Source: CAZMSQ01 sp964569025 (lineage in GTDB: Bacteria > Bacteroidota > Bacteroidia > Chitinophagales > Saprospiraceae). Taken from it: a stretch of 48,837 bases of DNA. Position numbers and translations under genes: made by a program. Shown piece after piece: positions 44,701 through 48,837 of the stretch. Below the pieces are notes generated by a model. The model was given only the letters and a program-made list of their open reading frames with translations, was not told the DNA's origin and ran no database searches. The stretch is from assembly GCA_964569025.1 (NCBI GenBank), contig CAZMSQ010000016.1:1-48837 (forward strand). Reading direction: 5' to 3'. Every line of letters starts with the position of its first letter. The stretch's first letter is position 1.

Positions 44701-44824
44701 CATCAACACTCGGATATTCCCGCACCCCCAGAGACCCAAGACCAATCAGTCCGAACAGGACGATGGTAATGGAAAAAACAGTGGCCAGGACGGGCCGCTG
44801 GATGCTGAGAGATGACAAGCTCAT
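41747..44824 (-). CDS. RND efflux pump inner-membrane subunit (HAE-1/AcrB-like)
   Basis: 1025 residues from the ATG at 44824 (MSLSSLSIQRPVLATVFS), the normal start of the family; the upstream frame to 44947 overlaps the adaptor gene and lacks family sequence. It has twelve transmembrane helices and two large periplasmic loops, and the proton-relay segment GLVVDDAIVVLENI in helix 4 keeps both aspartates. The C-terminal half repeats the fold (FSQIGIIMLIGLVAKNGILIVEFANQ). It exports hydrophobic compounds using the proton gradient. It follows the adaptor gene by 25 bases. No TolC-like outer-membrane gene lies in the window. Confidence 0.95.
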   Translation of the reverse strand: MSLSSLSIQRPVLATVFSITIVLFGLIGLGSLGVREYPSVDAPTISVSTSYVGANADIIESQITEPLEEAVNGIAGIRTITSVSRDGRSTLTVEFNLEIDLETAANDVRDKVSRVVRNLPPDADPPVVSKADADSDPIIFLNIQSDRRSLLELTDIAENIFKEQLQTINGVSEIRVWGSKTYAMRLWIDPTRLVAYQLTPLDIRNALLRENIELPSGSVEGVSTELTVRTVGRLTTPQEFNDLIIKEEGGNVVRFRDVGYAELGPENLRTVLKRDGVPMVGNAIIPQPGSNHIEITDEFYRRLELIKKDLPEDIRLGIGFDNTRFIRASIDEVEQTIYIAFGLVVIIIFLFLRDWRTTVIPVLVIPISLIGGFFVMYASGFSINVLTLLGIVLAIGLVVDDAIVVLENIYAKIEAGMPPLQAALSGSREIFFAVIATTLALVAVFLPVVFLQGLTGRLFREFGYVIAGSVVISSFVALTLTPMLSSRLLKRRETHTWFYRVTEPFFVSLNRLYANSLQQFMRIRWMSFVIMLGAGGLMYQIGSNLQQELAPYEDRSRLRGFATAPEGATFEYMEGYMNELVDLTQSAIPELDGVISVTSPGFGASTSVNSGFLIVLLSNPAERDRSQQDILFDLTPRVGDLTGARTFISQQQSIGGRRSGLPVQFVIQAPTLEKLKEVLPTFMERVNAEPVFSFSDIDLKFNKPEIRIDIDRQKARDMGVSMIDIAQTLQLGLSGQRFGYFIMNGKQYQIIGQVQRQDRNEPVDVRSLYVRSSEGNMIQLDNLVTLVEQTTPPTLYRFNRFVSATVSAGLADGQTIGDGIEAMEAIAADVLGDQYLTSLAGPSKDFSESSSSLGFAFGLALLLIYLVLAAQFESFRDPFIIMFTVPLALAGAVLSLWYFGQTLNIFSQIGIIMLIGLVAKNGILIVEFANQRKAQGLSRSAAILDAAVARFRPILMTSLSTTLGVLPIALALGEGSESRVSMGIAVIGGLLFSTILTLYVIPGIYSYLSGKEPNILIDLAEDASQ

Positions 44825-44849
44825 AGGAGCGGTTTGTTGAGCATACAAA

Positions 44850-45968
44850 TCAGTTGGTTGGAGATTCCTGTGCGAGTTCAGTGATTGTGACTGGTGAACC
44901 CTCGCGGATTTGAAGAATGCCAGTGGTGATGACGGTATCACCCTCATGAAGCCCCTCCGTTATCTGAATCATGGATTCCTGCCGAATTCCAGTGCTGACA
45001 CTGACTGCACGGGCTTCGCCGTTTCGATAGACATACACCTTTTTGCCGCCCAATTCCGGGATGATGGCTTCTGTCGGGATGATTGCGGTAGATTCAAATT
45101 CTTTGAGTCTGACTTTCACCTGGGCGAAGGCTCCTGGCAGAACGGTACCTTCGGGATTTGAAGTGACAGCTCTGAGGGTCCAGGACCGCGTATCTGGATC
45201 GATAACAGGATCGGCAGCTTCGACCTTTCCCGGGAGGGGGGCATCAAGATAGCCAACCTCGATGGCAACCGGGGTGCCAGGGCCAATGGCGGTGCTGTAC
45301 TTTTCAGGGACTGAAAATTCTACTTTCAGAGGGTCGGTGCGCACCAACGAGACAATGGCAGCCCCTGGTGACACAAATGCACCGCGACTGACCTGTTTTA
45401 AGCCCAGTCTGCCGCGAAACGGAGCCCGTATCTCACGTTTTGCCAGCTGAGTCCGGACAAGCTCAATATCGGCCTTGGATTTGTCATATTCTGCCACTGC
45501 TATCTCATATTCTTGCAAGCTGACCCCCTTCCGGGCATACAGCCCCTCGAGGCGCTCAGCAATCCTTCGGTTTAAATCGGCAGCTACCTCAAGCCTGTGC
45601 AACTGGGCTGCCAGCTCTGAGTCGTCAAGGCTGACCAGCAAGTCGCCTTTGTTGACTATGGCACCCTCCCGGAATGCAATTTCTGTGATTATGCCCGGTA
45701 CTTCCGGGCTGATGATTACCTCATCAGAGGGCACCGTCGAACCACTCACTGTAATGTACTCGCTCAATGGTCCAAAATGGACCACCGTGGCTCTGACAGG
45801 AGTGGTGCGAGCTGCTGTAGCGGTAGGAGGGGCAGCAGAATTACCTCCGGTCCCGGAAGATTCGGTGCCGGGCAGGGTGAGAAGCCCTCGCTGGTAGAGC
45901 ACTGCGAGCAGGACCAGAATCGACAGCATGAGAATGGCCCGGAGCTTGTTGATTGTTTTTCGGTTCAT
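44850..45968 (-). CDS. RND periplasmic adaptor (membrane fusion) protein
   Basis: 372 residues from the ATG at 45968 (MNRKTINKLRAILML); an ATG at 45989 is an alternative. There is one N-terminal membrane helix, then a lipoyl/barrel-sandwich half (VIISPEVPGIITEIAFREGAIVNKGDLLVSLDDSEL), an alpha-hairpin (about 125-160), the second lipoyl half (KREIRAPFRGRLGLKQVSRGAFVSPG) and a beta barrel. It links the RND pump to an outer-membrane channel. It is the first gene of the operon and is divergent from the haloperoxidase gene. Confidence 0.94.
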   Translation of the reverse strand: MNRKTINKLRAILMLSILVLLAVLYQRGLLTLPGTESSGTGGNSAAPPTATAARTTPVRATVVHFGPLSEYITVSGSTVPSDEVIISPEVPGIITEIAFREGAIVNKGDLLVSLDDSELAAQLHRLEVAADLNRRIAERLEGLYARKGVSLQEYEIAVAEYDKSKADIELVRTQLAKREIRAPFRGRLGLKQVSRGAFVSPGAAIVSLVRTDPLKVEFSVPEKYSTAIGPGTPVAIEVGYLDAPLPGKVEAADPVIDPDTRSWTLRAVTSNPEGTVLPGAFAQVKVRLKEFESTAIIPTEAIIPELGGKKVYVYRNGEARAVSVSTGIRQESMIQITEGLHEGDTVITTGILQIREGSPVTITELAQESPTN

Positions 45969-46071
45969 ATTTTCAATGCTGCTGAACAACTTCCGAAACG
46001 TGTAATTGCCTTTCTCATCTTTTAAATAGATGTATCTTTATTCTCTCAGGTTTTTGGAAAAAGCGAAAGAT

Positions 46072-47403
46072 ATGAAAAAGTCAATGGCTTTTATGGCATT
46101 CGTAGCCCTTCTGCTGGGCGGCTGCCAAACGAGTTCCTCAGATTGGCAGGAGCGGACAGACCAGCCTGTGTGGCTCTATCGCTCAGTAAAACAAGTCACG
46201 GATGTCATTGTGCACGATATTTTCTCACCGCCGGTCGCAAGTCGCATTTACGCCTACCCGAGTATTGCTGCGTATCAGGTCATTGCGCAAAACGATACCG
46301 CGTGGGTCAGCCTTGATGGCCAGTTGCGCGGCCTGCAGGCCAGTCCCATGGGGCCGAAAGGCACATGGTGCCCGGAGCTCGCAGCCATTGAGGCATTCCT
46401 CCAGACCGCAAAAAGGCTTGTCTTTTCAGAATATCAGATGGAAGCATTTCGGGATTCTCTGTTTCTGGAGATTCAGCAGGATATTGGTATGCCTGAAGCA
46501 GTTTTCAAACGATCTGTGCAGTATGGCGGAGAAATGGCAGCCCATATACTGGCATGGGCCGATAAAGACAACTACAAGCAAACCCGAACAGCACCCAAAT
46601 TTTCAATTACATCGGAGCAGGGCCGATGGAAGCCGACCCCACCCGACTATATGGAGGGCATCGAACCGAGCTGGCGTGAGATTCGCCCTTTTGTCATCGA
46701 TTCGGCACAGCAATTTAAGCCGCTGCCACCCCCGGCATTCAGCATGAAACCCGGCAGCGAATTTTATGCCATGACCATGGAAGTTTACGATTCCGTCAGG
46801 CTCATTGCCGAGGAAAGTCGGGACATCGCCAGTTTCTGGGATTGCAATCCATACGTCTCGACCCACAAAGGGCACTTTATGTTTGCCACCAAAAAAATAA
46901 CGCCTGGCGGCCACTGGATGGGTATCACGGGCATTGCCTCCGGCAAAAACGGCGATTCCTTTCAGCAGGCAGCCCGCACCCATGCCATGGTTGCCATTGC
47001 ACTGGCCGACGCATTCATCAGCTGCTGGGACGAAAAGTACCGCAGTAACCTCATCAGGCCAGAAACAGTCATCAATGAGTTTATCGACCCGGAATGGAAG
47101 CCCATTCTCCAAACTCCCCCTTTCCCTGAACATACCAGCGGGCACAGCGTCATATCTGCCTCCGCTGCAACGGCACTCACCAGCATCTACGGTGAGCCCT
47201 TCGCCTTCAGAGATACCGTCGAAGTGGAATACGGCCTGCCAGCCCGAAGCTTCACGTCTTTTAGAGATGCCGCCGATGAGGCCGCAATCAGCAGGTTGTA
47301 TGGCGGAATCCACTACCGCCCCGCCATAGATTACGGCGTCGACCAAGGCAAGCAGGTCGGCCGGCTGATTGTCGAGCGGCTGCAATTTGAGGAGAATGAA
47401 TAA
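46072..47403 (+). CDS. Vanadium-dependent haloperoxidase / PAP2-superfamily lipoprotein
   Basis: 443 residues from the ATG at 46072, giving a lipoprotein signal MAFVALLLGGCQ; the ATG at 46030 would put a charged stretch before it. The vanadate/phosphate pocket of this superfamily is complete: KYRSNLIRP (Lys-x6-Arg-Pro), the HTSGHS form of PSGH, and SRLYGGIHYR with its catalytic His. The fold is shared by haloperoxidases and acid phosphatases, and sequence alone does not separate them. It overlaps the start of the trehalase gene by eight bases, so the two are coupled. The upstream sequence tatcttta (46033-46040) resembles a -7 element but ends in A. Confidence 0.85.
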   Translation: MKKSMAFMAFVALLLGGCQTSSSDWQERTDQPVWLYRSVKQVTDVIVHDIFSPPVASRIYAYPSIAAYQVIAQNDTAWVSLDGQLRGLQASPMGPKGTWCPELAAIEAFLQTAKRLVFSEYQMEAFRDSLFLEIQQDIGMPEAVFKRSVQYGGEMAAHILAWADKDNYKQTRTAPKFSITSEQGRWKPTPPDYMEGIEPSWREIRPFVIDSAQQFKPLPPPAFSMKPGSEFYAMTMEVYDSVRLIAEESRDIASFWDCNPYVSTHKGHFMFATKKITPGGHWMGITGIASGKNGDSFQQAARTHAMVAIALADAFISCWDEKYRSNLIRPETVINEFIDPEWKPILQTPPFPEHTSGHSVISASAATALTSIYGEPFAFRDTVEVEYGLPARSFTSFRDAADEAAISRLYGGIHYRPAIDYGVDQGKQVGRLIVERLQFEENE

Positions 47404-48837
47404 ATTGGATTGGCAAACTCCAGACGAGCTCTATCCTGGATTGTTTGAGGAGGTCCAAAAAAACGGTGTTTTCGCTGATTCAAAAACGTTTTGTGACCTG
47501 GTGCCAAAGGCAAATCCCCAAGGCATTCTTAAGGCGTGGCAAGAACAGCATACACTTGCAGACTTCGACCTTCAGGCATTTCTTGATCATTCTTTTTTCC
47601 ACCCTGCCAGCCCGACAGCCAGTTTTCAATCGCGCCCTGAAGAAGGAGTGGCCGCGCACATTTCAAGGTTGTGGCCCTACTTAAACAGGGAGGCTGACTC
47701 CGCAGAGCCTGGATCTTCCAGAATTCCACTGCCCAATGCATATGTGGTGCCCGGGGGGCGGTTTCAGGAGATGTATTACTGGGACAGCTACTTCACCATG
47801 CTTGGCCTGCTGGAGTCCGGCATGGAGAGCGCAGTGCGCAGAATGCTTGACAACTTTGCCTGGATGATTGACCAGTTCGGCTCCATTCCGAACGGCAACA
47901 GAACCTATTTCCTCAGCCGTTCCCAACCCCCTTTTTTCGGATCGATGGTCAAACTGTTGGCCCGCTTTACCGGAGCGGAATCTGAGGCCTACTCGCGCTA
48001 CGGGCAGGCATTGCTTAGGGAATACCGATTTTGGATGGATGGTCAGCAAAATCTTCGGCCTGGTGAGGCATATCGGCGGTTGGTGCGGCTTCCCGGAGGG
48101 CAGCTGCTGAACCGATATTGGGACGATCGGGCCGAGCCGCGGCAAGAGTCTTGGAGAGAAGATGTCGATCTTGCAGCGCGCAGCACGCAGTCTTCCACAG
48201 AGCTGTGGAGAGATATCCGAGCTGCCTGTGAATCGGGCTGGGATTTTAGCTCCAGATGGCTGACAAATCCAATTGATTTGGCCACCATACGCACTACCTC
48301 CTTGTTGCCGGTTGATTTAAACTGTATGTTGTTCGAGCTTGAATCGGTGATTGCTGAGGCGGCTGAGTGTGTGAAGGAGTTGGCACCCTTCGGTGATGAG
48401 TTTCGCGAAGCGGCCCGGACGCGTTCTGCGCTCTTGAAGGAGGTTTTCTGGAATTCCGATGCGCGTACATTCTGCGATGTGGATATGAACGGGTGGGTGC
48501 CATCCCAATCCCTCACTTTGGCTATGCTGTTTCCACTATTTGTTGGGGTTGCTACCGATGAACAGGCACATCATGTGGCTGAACTTACCCAGAATCAGTT
48601 TCTGAAGCCCGGTGGACTGGTCACAAGCCTCGTTCAGTCCGGCCAGCAATGGGATGCCCCCAATGGTTGGGCGCCTCTGCAGTGGGTTGGAGCAGAAGGG
48701 CTGGCAAAGTATGGCCACCTCGATCTCTCTGAGGAAATTCGGACCAGATGGATGGCACTCAATGAACGGGTATTCGCTTCAACCGGAAAAATGATGGAAA
48801 AATACCATGTCGAGCATACTGAAACCACCGCCGGAGG
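47396..48837 (+). CDS. treA/treF-like: GH37 alpha,alpha-trehalase, C-terminus beyond the window
   Basis: 480 complete codons are visible and the frame stays open to the last base. GH37 signatures are present: PGGRFQEMYYWDSYF (from Pro119), ESGWDFSSRW with the catalytic acid Asp283, and QQWDAPNGWAPLQ (from Gln417). The glycine-rich GGGGEY region with the catalytic base lies just past the end of the window. There is no signal peptide (it starts MNKLDWQTPDELYPGLF), so it is a cytosolic, TreF-like enzyme that splits trehalose into two glucoses. It overlaps the preceding stop (ATGAATAA), an odd pairing of an exported haloperoxidase-like protein and a cytosolic sugar enzyme. Confidence 0.93.
   Translation, partial: MNKLDWQTPDELYPGLFEEVQKNGVFADSKTFCDLVPKANPQGILKAWQEQHTLADFDLQAFLDHSFFHPASPTASFQSRPEEGVAAHISRLWPYLNREADSAEPGSSRIPLPNAYVVPGGRFQEMYYWDSYFTMLGLLESGMESAVRRMLDNFAWMIDQFGSIPNGNRTYFLSRSQPPFFGSMVKLLARFTGAESEAYSRYGQALLREYRFWMDGQQNLRPGEAYRRLVRLPGGQLLNRYWDDRAEPRQESWREDVDLAARSTQSSTELWRDIRAACESGWDFSSRWLTNPIDLATIRTTSLLPVDLNCMLFELESVIAEAAECVKELAPFGDEFREAARTRSALLKEVFWNSDARTFCDVDMNGWVPSQSLTLAMLFPLFVGVATDEQAHHVAELTQNQFLKPGGLVTSLVQSGQQWDAPNGWAPLQWVGAEGLAKYGHLDLSEEIRTRWMALNERVFASTGKMMEKYHVEHTETTAG

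Noticed and set aside
44825..44947. N-terminal extension of the RND pump
   Set aside because: The extra 41 residues overlap the adaptor gene and precede the standard family start MSLSSLSIQRP.
46603..47385. A 260-residue minus-strand frame
   Set aside because: Antisense to the haloperoxidase-like gene, whose catalytic motifs are clear on the plus strand.

Overview
The window looks like a chromosomal segment of a Bacteroidota bacterium, plausibly a saprospirian or cytophagian relative. The signs are a GH97 alpha-glucosidase lipoprotein, a TonB-dependent receptor, many short lipoprotein signal peptides, a possible TAnnTTTG -7 element, a tRNA 3' end without encoded CCA, and the Bacteroidota-style arrangement of the contractile injection genes. 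The exact taxon cannot be fixed from the sequence alone.

Layout. (1) 1-3477 is AT-richer and looks like the end of an integrated element. It holds a serine-recombinase relative that has lost its catalytic residues, a phage T4 gp44/RFC-like clamp-loader ATPase, a small possible HUH-type protein and two tiny ORFs. It stops at what looks like a decayed tRNA 3' end followed by an intrinsic terminator. (2) 3478-4729 holds a secreted-type gene interrupted by an in-frame stop and the first of three dispersed palindromic repeats. (3) 4730-10081 (minus strand) is a tightly coupled four-gene operon: a cytosolic protein with Ig-like domains, a DUF4407 membrane protein, an exported repeat protein and a membrane-anchored GH18-like lipoprotein. 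(4) 10283-12433 encodes an inverting-type GH97 alpha-glucosidase. (5) 12780-33792 (plus strand) is a contractile injection system (CIS) operon of 14 genes: a small membrane protein, a DUF4255/Pvc16-like cap protein, an unknown protein, a sheath, two tubes, DUF5908, a LysM baseplate protein, a VgrG-like spike, a PAAR tip, gp25, a baseplate J-like protein, a fibre-like protein, an Afp12-like protein and a 1916-residue tape-measure family protein. (6) 33801-39763 (minus) encodes a TonB-dependent receptor and a membrane-spanning nSTAND1 ATPase with a beta-propeller-like end. (7) 39849-45968 (minus) is an RND efflux operon that also carries an ArnT-like glycosyltransferase and a tiny membrane protein. 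(8) 46072-48837 (plus) encodes a vanadium haloperoxidase/PAP2-type lipoprotein and a GH37 trehalase that runs off the window.

How the parts fit. The CIS operon encodes the sheath, tube, spike and baseplate of a tailocin-like injector. Both of its ends are inside the window, and it contains neither the Afp15/Pvc15 AAA+ ATPase nor a recognisable toxin. A strong hairpin after the first tube gene would let sheath and tube be made in excess over baseplate parts. The four-gene operon on one side and the nSTAND1 gene on the other are candidate partners (membrane platform, wall remodelling, sensing), but this rests only on gene order.
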